Source: Spodoptera frugiperda (taxonomy: Eukaryota; Arthropoda; Insecta; Lepidoptera; Noctuidae). From it: DNA of 64,000 bases. The notes below the pieces were generated by a model. That model made no database searches and was not told the origin of the DNA. It saw nothing but the letters and a program-made list of their open reading frames with translations. Shown here in pieces: positions 20,071 to 32,018 of the stretch. The translations under genes were made by a program, and so were the position numbers. Location of the stretch: positions 10,602,001 through 10,666,000 of the forward strand of contig NC_064215.1 in NCBI RefSeq assembly GCF_023101765.2, read 5' to 3'. Positions within the stretch are counted from its first letter, which is position 1. Each line of letters opens with the position of its first letter.

Positions 20071-22029
20071 ATTATGTATTCTTTTGGAGTGGAACACACT
20101 TTGATGTGAGCACGGAACTTCATGTTATTTATTCAAAAGGTATTTTGGGACGGTGTACTTGTGTAATGCAAGAGCTCCTTTGAGTGCTAGGTCCTGTGAA
20201 TGAGCAATGGGCAGTTGTGATATGTGTTGTAGGTTCCATGTCTATACGATATAATAACTTCGTATGATCTATGAGAGTACTGTACTCTGTGCTTGATACT
20301 AATAAACAGTTTCAAATAAGTAGGTTCACACATAAGAAAACATAGCAAAGATTTCCCTTCCCAAAGAGAGAATATTCTTATTCCTTCACCCACATTACTT
20401 ATTACACTTCTCCGAAAATTGGTTTTGCTGAACATAACTTATTAGAAACACAAGTTCTGAAAACGTGACATAACATACATAACGTCATGTCTTTTATTAT
20501 CCCGAGGGGTAGGTAGAGGTACAGATTCGTTAGAAGCCACACCCACTTTTTGTCAGTTATGCTACGGGTCCCATGGGGGCTTACTTATTGCCACACACTA
20601 GACTCACTGTCTCTGATTTTTTACTGAAAATTTAAGGAATCGAAGCCTGGACGATAGTACAGTCCTCATCTGTATTATAAAAGACTTATACTAAACACTA
20701 GCTTCTGCAAACATGCGATGTTTCATATTTATTAGCAGTATTTAATATAATGTATTCCCCTGTTGTAATATCTAGAACCTAGGCATTTACTAGTCTATCC
20801 AAATTAATTAAATACTTCCTACACATTTTTAGTTGCTAAGCCATCCTTACCATCCTAATTGATCCTATCAATATCTTGATAAGAATCTCCGACGCCTTAT
20901 TCAGCCTCATCACATACCTCTTCATCAGGCAACGAGTGATAACTAAGAATGCAAACGTCTCTAAATAAAATGGCGTTTATTTCAATTTGCACTTGATTGT
21001 TGACACGACAATTATTGTGCGTCATGCGTGTGCCGTGCGTAAAGACCTTGGAAGCTAGACAGACCAAACATGAACTTTTGCATGGATCACTGGATACAAT
21101 TGAAAAAATAGACTATTGATAATTTCGAGGATCAATTGTTTCTTCTGTTTTTAGTTCAATTTCAAGGTGACTTTATAAGGTGTTATGCAGCACGTGTATC
21201 CGTATCATAATATCACTCTCACTTTTGTACTGTGTACATTTCCCAGAAGTTTAAGAAAAAAAAAAAAAATTCTCAACTTGTAGGAGATACGTGATAGAAA
21301 TTGATAAAAGGATTCCAGGAAACAATCTTAACGATTCCGTGAATGACATTTACAGAAGTTCTATAAGAGAGAAGAGAGATTTAACTTTAGTTACAAAATG
21401 CGTCCTTAAAGCAGGATCATATTAAGAGGAGAAGAATTTTGGAAAGTAAATTTTTAAGGTTAAGCGTTATCTGGAAATCGACCCGCAGGAATTCCTATCC
21501 AGTCATCCATCAAAATTATAATTATTGTTAAAGAAGTGATTGAGCTAAAACAGAACGCAGAACATTGGCCTAATTTCCTTGAATCGAGCAACATTTTGAT
21601 AAATCCTGGAGCAAAATTGTTATTAATGTATCTCATGAAAATACAGGCACAATGTTAGTGTTTAAATTATTGAAAAAATGTATGGGTTTACATATAAACA
21701 AAAATTCCATATTAACGAGAATTCTATGGATTCTGCTGGGTAAAACCTGGGCAAACGCAGCTCACGCTTATTTTAAGCTCAAACAGCATTCTTTGGTGGT
21801 TTAAAATAATAAATGTGCGTACCAAGTGCACACGACTGCGTATCGATTTAGATTCTAGAAAAAATATCGAAATATCTTTGTGTGCGTGGATACTAGGCTA
21901 TCTATTTATGTAACCTAGAATCACGGAAGCAGACTAGATCATTAGATTTGAGACATATGGCTGAGGCCTACTTAAAAAAAATTCAATTCGAAAAAATGTG
22001 AATATAAAGTTTTGAAATTCTATTGTAGT
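20071..22029. other. Gene-free AT-rich stretch
   Basis: No supported gene. A fragment near 20495-20600 (ggtaggtagaggtacaga, gggtcccatggggg) may be a decayed copy of repeat E seen at 35106, 57226 and 59755. An A-run lies at about 21256. Confidence 0.35.
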
Positions 22030-22290
22030 TTTTTTTGTGTTATAAGCCGGCAAACGAATAGCCGGATCACCTAATGGTTAGCAATCGCCATCGCCCATGG
22101 ACACTTAAAACACTAGAAGCATTGCCAGTGCGTTGTCAGCCTTTTGGGGGTTAGAAATTTTAGGGTTGATGGGGAATCGGGGATTGGGAAGATTGAGAAC
22201 ACGCTTGGGTTGTTTCACGTCAGTTTTCTGTGAGGCCGTGGTATTACTTCGGTGGAGTCGGCCCATTCGTAGCCCGAAGCGTGGCTCTCC
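22030..22290 (-). mobile_element. Retroposon family C, copy 1
   Basis: It begins with a T-run and gccggcaaacgaatagccgg. Then come atcgcccatggacac, a ttgccagtgcgttg block, ccttttgggggttag, ttgatggggaatcgggga, a gtttcacgtcagttttctgt block and gaggccgtgg. Related copies are at 32500, 39205, 48480, 55790 and 60660. The T-run side (on minus an A tail preceded by cgtctgctcg-like sequence) suggests a poly-A retroposon on minus. Open frames on both strands are shadows. Confidence 0.7.
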
Positions 22291-23067
22291 CACACTTGAT
22301 TGTCATAGCATAGTGATAATTAGCTTACTATAGATAGTGTTTTCATTACCGTCATTGTTCTTCTCTACATCACTATCGATAGTTGTATTACATTTCAGTT
22401 TACGATATCCTTTCTAAAAGATGAAACTATCTAATTCCACAATGTCTGTAAAAACCCAACTACTAATTCAAGATGTTTTTAGGTCAACGACTTACTCATT
22501 TTGTTCCGTACAATACAGCGTCATAAGCAGATCCACCCCATAAGCTATCTACATCATTGTAGGGCGCGTAGCAACAGTGACGTCACACTTATACATACAT
22601 ATAATTATAGTCGGAAAAATCCGCCTATTCGCATGACATATAAAGCCGTTCATAAAAGCAGGATATATGGCCGTATAGGGCGGAATAATAGTAAGTAACC
22701 TAGTTTTTGGGTAAGCATAAGTGTATTAGTATGGAGAAAATATACGTTGTAATAGTACTGGGGAATTATATTGGAAAATCTTTCTAAAATATGTGATTAA
22801 TGGTCTTGTTGACTGGCTTCATGAGGAAGTTATGCAAGTAGGACTTACACAGAGTTATTACCAACTTTTCTTTAACCTTAGATGAAGATTATCTGGGTGT
22901 CTTCAAGGCCTGAGTGAATAGGTTGTTCATTGGCAGACATGTTTCATCGTATGCCGCATCATCACTTACCACCAGGCTAGATAGCGGCCAAACGTCGACC
23001 CATCAAATATATATATAAAAAAAAAATACATCGCCATGAGAAGAAACTTCTGACTATCTATACTATG

Positions 23068-23308
23068 TTTTTTTTTTATATGGAAAGATGCGTGCTCCGG
23101 ATGCGTTTTATGGACGTGTGCTGTGGATGGCTTCCCTACTATTAATACATCGCATACTCGAGCTGCGCATCTCGCACAGTTACTTTGCGGTGGCCCATCT
23201 TCATAGCACAGCTAAATAACTTAGTGCAAACGGTCACATAGTTTCACAGCTTAGCTATTACATCTTTGTAGCATAGCTACATAGCACATCTCTGATGCAC
23301 ATGCCTAG
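23068..23308 (+). mobile_element. MITE-D copy 2
   Basis: Same order of blocks as at 1311-1497: T-run, atatggaaagatgcgtgct, a gtgctgtggatggctt block, actattaatacatcgc, catagcacagctaa, aacggtcacatagtttcac, and tagctacatagcacatctctga. It is longer in the middle than copy 1. Confidence 0.6.
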
Positions 23309-24735
23309 TTCATCGTACTACAATGAGATTAATTATCTAAAATCGTCTCTAAAGACTCATTTAGTTTTGTAGGTGTTTGAATAAAATCACTATGTGTGAC
23401 GCAGTTATCATTAAATTAATGCAACTATAAACTATATAATGATACACTTATATAAACATAATATATAAACTACGTAATATAATCTATTTATAAACTTTAA
23501 TTGGTGTTCGTGTAAAGTGTGATACAGACATCTTCTCAGATTGATAGGTACAATGATCCCAAGGTTTTTTCGTGGTTTTTGTGTCCATAGCTTATAATGG
23601 AGTTTTTATATGAATTGGGTATCCATCTGGTGGTGGCTACACAATGGTGAAGGTGGACAATCATCGTCAATTCATCGATTACTGAACTCTTTCTGAATGA
23701 AATGGTTGTCTCCGTTGATTTATTTTCAGTGAATGAGAGATTTTGTCACATCTTTAGTCATCGTGAATTTATTCATGAATGTATTCAAGAATATTCATTT
23801 CCATTTATAAACTTGTAAATTGATTCCTACATTTAAAGATACACCTGCAAAATCTTTAGTTATCTTTTTATTTTAGCAATACTGCTTGCTTCTGTTTCCG
23901 AGCTCCTTACCTAGTTTGCTGAAGAACGAAACGAAACCATTATGGCGCCACTACAACGATAAGTTACTAAAATAGCACAATCTTATCTGAAACTATTAAA
24001 ATTACGACATTATTCTAAAAGAATTCATGCCAACCATACTGCTAGTTGACACAATGGCCATTTAAAAAAAAAAAGTAAAAGGAATAAAAAAATACAGGTC
24101 CGATTTAAAGCAACAATCATTTCAGTACTTGAAACGAATAAAATATAAAACAAATTCGTGGAAAAAAAGCGAAAAACTCCAAAGTCCAATAGAATATGCT
24201 TATGATAATTTTCCATTTTAAACATCAGTCGCACGTCTATAATGCCGAATGTATAATAATCACGTGATAAGTTATTCGGGGTTATCACGGGGCCTTATTC
24301 GCGATACAGAGTAGGGTGGCCATGATCCCTCGCTTCAGATACACTGGACTGTTTATTGAATACCCGCTACGTTTGTTTTTGTTTACAAATATCGACGCTA
24401 ACATTGAAAGTAATGAGTGGTTTAGTGACCTGGAAAAATAGGAGTACAGCTCTTGATTTGTTTCGATTTAGGTAAAACATTGTCGTTGATCAACATCTAA
24501 CATTCGTTTATGAGTATACAAAAAATATCAAAAAATTTAACCAATTTAATATTGAACCATAAGATCGTGTACTGTGGATAATAAAATTAATTAATCGTAT
24601 TTAAAATATAGGTAAGTATGTCAAAATACAATGAGCTAAATTAAATACTACGTGACGCGTAGTAACAGACATTCGATCGTTAAATATTGACAATTCGAAT
24701 ATCATCAAATATAGAGTAATACGTCACAATATTAT
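23309..24735. other. Gene-free AT-rich stretch
   Basis: I see no exon, RNA gene or definite repeat. Several poly-A/T runs near 24060 explain the short open frames. Confidence 0.35.
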
Positions 24736-24765
24736 ATTAAGGCTACGGTTGTAATATCCGATCAC

Positions 24766-25230
24766 TTGTCCCAACAAACGGACCAATTACATCGACCCAC
24801 ATACAATCGCCGCGACCCAATCCGCGAATTACCGGCGCGAGCATGGCCACTCTACCAACGGGTAGTAGAACCAAGGTCGCACTCACACATTCGCAAACGT
24901 CTACGAAATCCTTGGCAGCGGTTAAAGACCTACGGAAGTCGTTACGTCTAACGTTAGTTGAGCTGCCGCCGTCAATACACTTCCCCCTTTTTCACGTACA
25001 TTTCGGTCATGGATGGAGACCAGGCTGACTGGTTCAAAGGTTTTATGTCATCATGTCATGCGGCCTTCAATTCCTATATTTATGTAAACCGCGTGAACAA
25101 GTTTCGCAACGCTGTTGTTAGGGGGAAGTGTTTTTTTTTTTCAAAACCGGCAATATTTCATATCTTAGTACGCCTTGTGCGATATGCGAAGGAAGCGTTT
25201 AGCATCGAACTTTGGACTTGTACTCCTTAA
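24766..25230 (+). other. CpG-rich block, possible 5' end of the gene ending at 25663
   Basis: From about 24740 the sequence loses its AT bias, gains CpG, and is open in all three plus frames. One frame starts MATLPTGSRTKVALTHSQTS and continues KSLAAVKDLRKSLRL. Another ends in VMDGDQADWFKGFMSSCH. Because all frames are open, composition rather than coding may be the cause. Its position 200 bp before an acidic terminal exon on the same strand makes a promoter or first exon plausible. I recognise no domain and cannot place a donor site with confidence. Confidence 0.25.
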
Positions 25231-25435
25231 TGTAACGGATTCTACGGAGGTTGGAACAATACGAATGATTCAAGTTGATGGACGTCGAAAAAGGAGTTAT
25301 TAATATAAAAAGTGACATATTGAATTAAATTATTTTGATTTGAATATGACTCGTTGTCTTAGAATAGGCATTATGAAATAATTCATATATAAGGTATAGC
25401 TTAAGTAACTCTTCCTACACTGAATGAACACTTAG

Positions 25436-25663
25436 GTGGGAGGATTGCGACGCAAATTTAAACCTTACAACAATATTTATAATGCTGACAAAGCTAACGC
25501 TACAAAAGTAGAAAATAATAAGACTATTGGTAATAAATCAAGTAAAACGAACGAATGCGATGAAGAAGAAGTAATCAATAATACAGCTATTACAGAGGAT
25601 GATTCTGAGGATATAAAAGAGCCCTTTTCTGAGCCAATCAAAGAAACACCAACAACACAATAA
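25436..25663 (+). CDS. Candidate terminal exon, acidic Asn/Glu-rich tail, unknown gene
   Basis: A splice-acceptor-like stretch (ctcttcctacac then cacttag) is followed by an open frame that reads GGLRRKFKPYNNIYNADKAN. It continues through a low-complexity acidic tail (ECDEEEVINN, EDDSEDIKE) to a TAA at 25661-25663. Polyadenylation signals aataaa occur at 25751 and 25762. Acceptor, stop and polyA signal in the right order support a terminal exon on plus, convergent with the TRIT1 exons. The protein family is unknown. An open frame on the opposite strand is its shadow. Confidence 0.4.
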   Translation: MGGLRRKFKPYNNIYNADKANATKVENNKTIGNKSSKTNECDEEEVINNTAITEDDSEDIKEPFSEPIKETPTTQ

Positions 25664-26938
25664 TTGAGCAACAGGAAGCATGAGAGGTTGATGAGGTCGA
25701 ACGAGATATCTTCATAAGACATTAAACATAGGAAACCGACTATCTACAGTAATAAAAAGAGAATAAAATTGATTATTCGTTCAAGGCTGTTAACTATAGA
25801 ATTCGTATAAAAATTCATTGTAATATATTCTTAGAAAGGGACAGTTTATGTAGATTGATTGTTGCCGGCGAAATATTGCAAAAAGCTGAATAGTAAATAT
25901 GTAAAAATAAATGTTGTTACATAAAACTTATAATAGCACAGCAGTGTATGAGCATTTTCCAGAAAATTCCATCGATTGGTCTGGCAATTAACATCTGTAC
26001 ATAAATTTAAATGAATTAATAAAAAATACACGTAACCATTTAAAAGGAAGTATGTCGAACAAATATTTTAACAGTTAAATAAATATTTTACTTTAAGAAT
26101 GGTATTATTTTACTGATTTCGTATTTTGTGTTGTTGGGGACACTACTTAAATACAACTGCTGATACTTTACTCTCGTCATACCCTGTGACATTTAAATTT
26201 GAACACTAAATCACAAGTGTTAGAATCAGAATTCATATGATCCAAAAATATCCCATGAAATATTAATATCTGACATAATTATAAAGAAACATGTTATACT
26301 TAAATCAATCGTCACACGTTTGTGATTTACCAATATGACTCTTATCATGTCGACACAAGGTTTAAGATACCGTACATCCAGCTAAGGACCAGATTGATCA
26401 ATTTGACACAGTGTGCCTGAACTTTGGCATTAATTGATAAAGTTGATAAAACATATTTTAGAAAAATAGACTCATAGAGCCAATCGTTTTGTGTCTTAAA
26501 ACAATGTGATAAGGGTTATAATCGAACGGTAGAGGTTATTATTAAAATTGGTAATGAGTTATTGATAGTCGCCTAGCAAAATATTGGATGGATTCATTCA
26601 TAAAAACCAGTCGCGTCAGTTTGTTTGCGTCGCTACGTTGTTTTTGAATGGATAAAATAGTTGAATGATTTATTTTTAAATCGTTTAGTGATAGCGAAAA
26701 CAAATTGGCTAGACGCTGAAATATTATAAACACAATAAAGTATGTCACGTTATATTACAACTAGTGGAAAAATTTAAAATAATATCAATTGTTTTAGCAA
26801 GCTTTTAAACGAATTTAATGTTTTATGATTTATTGTATGATGACTTTGTTTTATGGCTCTATGATTGTTTAATTTAGATATTGCTGTAAAACCAGTCACT
26901 GAATGAGTCAAACAAAATGTAATACAAATATCACTTAC
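25664..26938. other. Gap between the acidic exon and TRIT1 exon
   Basis: This holds the presumed 3' UTR of the plus-strand exon (to about 25785), then AT-rich DNA. The next TRIT1 exon would be expected on minus somewhere to the left of 26937. I searched by eye for the conserved RSL-V-TG start and the later RQ-KW motif and found neither. Confidence 0.4.
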
Positions 26939-27543
26939 CTCAAAACTTTTCTTCTGTTATTAGGATGTAACCGCCGCGCCATCTGTCTATCTATCACAGA
27001 CAACTTTGCATGTATCTCTTCATTTGTAAATATTGCTTCATTTTCCAAATCTCTTTGTAATTGTTCTTTGGTTATTTTCATTTTGGATAAATCTATTTTG
27101 GTAGGAGCAGATGTAGATGGTTCTTCAACATTTTCTTCAAGATCTTCTGTATTTTCATGTTTTGTCAGTTCTTCAATACTTTTAGTTTCTGTTAAGCCTT
27201 TCATGCCTTTTTCTTCGGTCAGATCTTCCGCACTCTTATATCCTGCGAGATCTTCACTTTTAGTTTCTACAATATTTTCCGTGATTTTAGAGTCTATGAA
27301 TCTTTCTTTGTTTTCAATATCCATGAGATTTTTTGCATTATTATCTTCTATTGCTTGTGTGTTATCTATTTCTTTAACATCCTCTACCATACCCATATTC
27401 CTTTTTCGCCTTGATTTATCCCAAAGCAAGGTTTCACCATCGTCCATATTTTCAACTAAGATTTTGTAAACAATGGATTCTATGTAGTAGTTCGTTCCAC
27501 CAACCACGATTGGTATTTTTCCTTGTTCTGTTAAGTTTTCTAT
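26939..27543 (-). CDS. Trit1: tRNA dimethylallyltransferase, internal exon with acidic insertion
   Basis: TRIT1/MiaA enzymes transfer dimethylallyl from DMAPP to N6 of A37 in tRNAs that read UNN codons, in cytosol and mitochondria. This 605-bp exon starts after an acceptor (aaatcag) with IENLTEQGK then IPIVVGGTNYYIESI, the family's GGT-x-Y active-site motif. It ends IDRQMARRLHPNNRRKVL plus AG, followed by a consensus donor gtaagt (phase 2). Between these, residues about 52-157 of the exon are a Glu/Lys/Asp/Thr-rich insertion with repeated EDL and TETKS-like units. The human protein has roughly 35 residues in this linker, so the moth enzyme is about 100 residues longer here. The frame is intact, which argues for a live gene. 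It joins in phase with the exon at 30559-30696. Confidence 0.92.
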
Positions 27544-27640
27544 CTGATTTAGGTTATATTAAGGAAATAATGTTATCAAATTCAACGATATAAATTTTGC
27601 ACGTAAACTTAAAACTAGAAAAGGCCACTATGTCTTTTTT

Positions 27641-27778
27641 CCTATTTTTTTTTTTTTGCTATAAACCTCACGGAACCCGAGACCTTTCCAACAAATGCAA
27701 AACCATGGAAATCGGTTCGTGCGTTCTGGAGTTATAGCGTCAGGAAGGAAAACCCGACTTATTTTTATATAATAGATT
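27641..27778 (+). repeat. Dispersed repeat fragment in TRIT1 intron
   Basis: After a T-run it reads tataaacctcacggaacccg, then aaatcggttcgtgcgttctgg, agttatagcgtcagg and aaaacccgacttatttttat. This wording is typical of abundant lepidopteran Helitron-like or SINE-like repeats, known from general familiarity. It sits about 100 bp upstream of the TRIT1 exon at 27543. Confidence 0.5.
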
Positions 27779-29703
27779 ATTGTTTACATATAAACAAAAA
27801 CAAGTTAAACATTAAAAGCAAAGAAGTTTCCGAGGAAGTACGTATCAGATTGATGGAATCCAAACAAGTGTTATCTGAATTGATCTTCATTACTTTCGTC
27901 GGATCTATAATTTTAATGAGAACTAATTAAAACGACAATTAGGGAACTACTTAACTCTAATGACATACATAAACAGTGTAATCTTAAATCATTAGTGACA
28001 GTTAAAAATTCAGACGTAACTACGAGTTTGGAATAACATCGAATTAGATTTTCGGCGTCTTAGAACTCAACTAACAAAGACCACCAACGTACCGCTAAAT
28101 AAAAACACAGGTAAAGCAAAAAACGATGATAACTAATACTAAACAGACACGGAAAACCACATTAATAAAAATAATACAGTAACAATCAATCTTTTGATCA
28201 TCAAGTCAAGCCAAATCAAAGGAACGGTACATCCAATAGCCCAATATTCACTTTTGAATGACGAAATTGCTCGTTAGCAGAGTACATAGGTACGTACTTA
28301 TAATACAGACATGACGATGTACCAAATGTGTAAGCTACTTTGGTCAACATAAGAGGATTATGTGGTCAATGGCCGAGACGTGAAAGAAGGTAAACCTTTC
28401 AAATACTTGTCAGAGGTGACCGGCACTACTACGGTTTGATCAACGAATTTTTCATATGCTTTGGAATATTTGAAGATCTTCATCAAACATCTTGTCAAAC
28501 TACTCAACTATCACCACTAAAATCTAATACAATAATGACAGTAACTTCTTAAGAAGTAATTAAAGCAAATTGAAATTGAACTTTACGTTTAAAAGATAGT
28601 TTCTCATATACTTTATTGCGCTCTTTGCACCCAATAGTGTAACAACGATAAAAATAAAAGTTTCTACTTTTGTTTTTAAAAGTTAATTCTAATTTTAATT
28701 GAAAACTTCATCGTTTACACCTTTCTAATTGTTAAACTGCAGCATAAAGCTCAATATTTATAATCACTTTTCTTTTTCGATCAAGGTGTAAAGTATTGTA
28801 AAAATCTTATGTATCTTTGTATGTTTTGTCTGTAGGTTCAAACGTGAATGGTTCAAGCTTAGCATGAGTCATGGTTACTACATTATTTGAGTCTAGTATG
28901 ACTAAATTAGGCTCCGCAATACTGCCAGTGACGTGTTTTACGCCTACACCTCCATTAGTGTTGCAGTTGACCCTTGCGCCAGCTGATATTCTAGATAAGT
29001 TTCCCTTTCACACGCACTGTTGTTGTTGTTTCTTTGTTGAATTATAAATGTTTTTTTGAAAATTATGCATTTCCCTACGTAGTATTTAAATGTTTGTAAA
29101 AGCTATGAACACAAACAGTATATAGCCTATCGCAGGCGTAATTCAGAAAAGTAGTCTCATCTCATACGACACTTTACCTGCTGAATGACGGAGACACTTA
29201 GCAAACTTACGTTTATGGAGTAGTTAACAATTAAATGTTTCGAAATACCTACCATCCAACACATATTCGCAGAAACATTCAAGTTCGATGTACTCCAATT
29301 TATATGACATTCAGAATTTGTAACTAAGACTCGTAGGACACAAAAAAAAACAATAATTCCCCAAACACAATTTTCAAACACGTGTAATATATGAAAAGAA
29401 TTACATAATCAACGAAAAATCTAATAATCATACTGACCTAGAAACAGTCGTTAGCAACATAAATATATTTAGCCCATACATGTTGAAACTCAATATTTGC
29501 TAAATTAATACCATATTGTATGGGACAGTACCTATACACGTAGATTGTGGGACGATTCAGTAACTGTGGGTACATATTTACACACATGTTCTTTACAAAG
29601 TTGTAGGTCATATCGACGTCAAATTGGCAGTAATATTATAGCTATAAGGTTACCTTTTCTCCAAAGATAGGTTCTTACCTATCGTAAAACGGAGCCTTAT
29701 GGT

Positions 29704-29905
29704 GCTTTTCCACCTGAGATGAGCAATCGGCGGAGCTGTGAAACTATGGGTGCTAGCTAAGCTATGAAACTATGTGACCGTTGCCACTAATACCAAGTTA
29801 TGTAGCTGTGCGAAGAAGATACGAAGCTCGAGTAAGTGATATGTCGATAGTAGGAAATCCACCCATCTATAGCTCGCATCCGTAGCACATCTACCATCAG
29901 ATGAT
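29704..29905 (-). mobile_element. MITE-D copy 3, inverted, in TRIT1 intron
   Basis: The reverse complement shows the MITE-D blocks: tagcacat, agctataga-like segments, atcgacatatcac, ttcgtatcttcttcgcacag, ctacataacttggtattagt, ggcaacggtcacatagtttc and a repeated agctt/tagct region. It is transcribed as part of the TRIT1 intron. Confidence 0.55.
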
Positions 29906-30558
29906 CCGTCTGCTTGTATCTCCCCTTCCAATCAAGAAGTAGGAGAATAGACGCATGCTGTAACTATAGACTAGATCAAAAAATCCCACGGGAATTAAAT
30001 CAACTACAAGACAATTTTATGTCACGTATTTTCCAATGAAACTAATGTGAACGAGGATTTATTAAATGCCAGTAGTATAATTGTCCTCATAACAGTGGGA
30101 GTTACTTCCCGAGTCGTTAAAACTTAACTACAGTGCATCTGGTTGAAGCTCATGCAATGGGCCATCAAATGCAACGATTACTGCTCCTTAATAATACAAA
30201 TTACACCTCTTTTGCAAGTTGCAATGCTGAGAATTTTGCAAATTAATTTTATGGTAGATAGAACTGTTTGAAACAAAGAATCGCCTACAATGCACCTTCT
30301 TTCTGTGAGGTACAAAACTACGGAACTATTTGTCGGAGACATTAACAATTACAAGTTCATAAAATAAGAAAAGAAAGAGATTAGAAGTGAAGATATTTAA
30401 AGCATAGTAGAAGAGTCTGTAAGTATATCATCAAGAGGCAAAGAGAGAACGGTAGACTCTGACTGGGTGTTGTTTAAAAATGGGCGCTGATCCAATAGAC
30501 ATTAAAGGAGTCATACCCTAATACTCATTCTTCTTTATGCCAATTTAAAAAAGGATAC

Positions 30559-30696
30559 AATTTTAAGAGCTCTGTTTCTGAAGTCGACGACTGTGAACAT
30601 CTGATGTGGCTCCAGAATGTCCAGGAGGTGATGTGGTGCCATCTCTCGTTCTTTGGCGGAAGCCTTCGCAGTCACCACGTCGAGGCCTTTGTAAAT
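30559..30696 (-). CDS. Trit1: tRNA dimethylallyltransferase, exon with HHLLDIL motif
   Basis: The 138-bp exon begins after an acceptor (ttctatgttacag) and encodes 46 residues: IYKGLDVVTAK, then APHHLLDILEPHQMFTVVDF and RNRALKI. These are the conserved region after the ADSMQ-IY substrate motif and the PHHLLD segment of eukaryotic TRIT1. It ends ATT followed by gtatcc (phase 0) and continues directly as IENLTEQGK in the next exon. The preceding exon, with the ATP/DMAPP-binding P-loop (GxTGxGK) and the DSMQ end, should lie at higher coordinates or outside the window; I could not find it. The frame has no lesions. Confidence 0.92.
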
Positions 30697-31867
30697 CTGT
30701 AACATAGAAAAATTAACTTTTAATTTTAAGGAAACTAAAATCTGTAATATCCTTATCTTTGAGACAAAAATACCAGTCGTAGGTAAATAAGTACGTGTAA
30801 GTAGTAGTTATTGAATTCAAACCACAACGTCCCAAAAAGTTCATTGTAAAAACTTCCAATATTTTCCACAAATACAGATAAAACATATTTCTATAAAGAC
30901 CACCATTACTTATCATCTCTATTACAAGCAACAACGAAAAAAAAGCAGCAAAAACCGCCATGAATCAAATGCCCTCTTTATGGAAAATTTCCCCCACAAG
31001 CATCGGGACCAGTCAATTTCCACCCACATCCGTGTCACATTATAAATCACGAAAAATTCTATTATTACACCTTCAATGGATCGTGGGACATTATGGTAAT
31101 TCAAGTAAAACACCATGAAATATATGTAACGAGGCTACCGTGGGGGGTGTGACACACATCTGAATAATCCTGCTGGCATCTTTCAATTCTCATTATTGCA
31201 CGCTAATGGCGCTGCGAGCATTTAGAACGATGCTCCTATTAATAGAATATCATGATTTTCATTTAAATTGCTAAGTAATTTTATAGTCCTTTCTGTTTGT
31301 CTACTGGTAAAATCTGTTGCATATTTTTGTTACTGTAAATAATTAAGTTTTTTATTCACCATTGTTGCTTTAGCTTTTTAGGAGTAGACCTTACAATGCA
31401 AACACTATGAAATGGAAATGCTAATCGCTTACCATCAGGTGATATGTAAACTCGTTTGCCTCATATCCCATAAAAAATGCAAGAAGAAATCATATCTAAT
31501 TGTAATAAGTATTTCCCTATGAACCATCTCCTAATCTATTGTGTAAAATAATGCAAACAGCGATGAGAGTTTTAATTTCCCGCTACGGAGCGGCGCTAGT
31601 GTAGATTAAGGCCTCTATCTAGCAATCTATTAAGAGATAAAGAGAAATGATAACAATGTTAGTAAATACATGCACAACAATGTTGATAACGACCACAAAC
31701 AAAACAAAATACGCATCGACACAATCGGAAAGTTGCTTTCGTAATACTATCACATACGATATTACGTATTTAATGTAAAGACTGAGATTGGCAAAACATA
31801 ACTGAATGAAATATTTAGCATTTAGATTTACAAAGGAGATAATATTTCTCTCTCTCTCTCTTAGTAA
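30697..31867. other. Upstream TRIT1 intron or flank
   Basis: AT-rich DNA with no exon recognised. A short fragment at about 31405-31480 (ctaatcgcttaccatcaggt, then ataaaaaatgc) is the 3' end of retroposon family C. A (TC)n run is at about 31848-31860. Confidence 0.4.
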
Positions 31868-32018
31868 TCTTACTAATATTATAAATGCGAAGTAAATGTT
31901 TGTTTCTCAATCACGTCAAAATGGGTGAAGGGATCGGGATGAAATTTGGAACAGGGTTAGGTTATGGTCACTGGCAGAAGCTAACAGAATGCAGGCGAAG
32001 TCACTGGCAGAAGCTAGT
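31868..32018 (+). mobile_element. Non-autonomous Helitron (CTAGT end) copy 1
   Basis: It starts TCTTACTAATATTATAAATG, the usual 5' end of lepidopteran Helitrons. It contains a gtttgtttctcaatcacg block and tcgggatgaaatttgg, and ends gcagaagctagt. It is inserted between A and T, as Helitrons do. The 3' end is partly duplicated: tcactggcagaagcta occurs at about 31969 and again at the terminus. Confidence 0.8.

Larger units (their letters stand above)
27544..30558 (-). other. TRIT1 intron (about 3 kb)
   Basis: It runs from the donor gtatcc after 30559 to the acceptor ending in ag at 27545-27544; both flanking exons meet at phase 0. It contains a transposon-like fragment at 27641-27778, a MITE-D copy at 29704-29905 and otherwise AT-rich DNA. 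The donor is weaker than consensus. Confidence 0.8.

Noticed and set aside
26542..26748. 68-codon minus open frame just downstream of the TRIT1 exon, tested as the next exon
   Set aside because: It does not continue the expected RSL-V-x-TG sequence and has no fitting acceptor.
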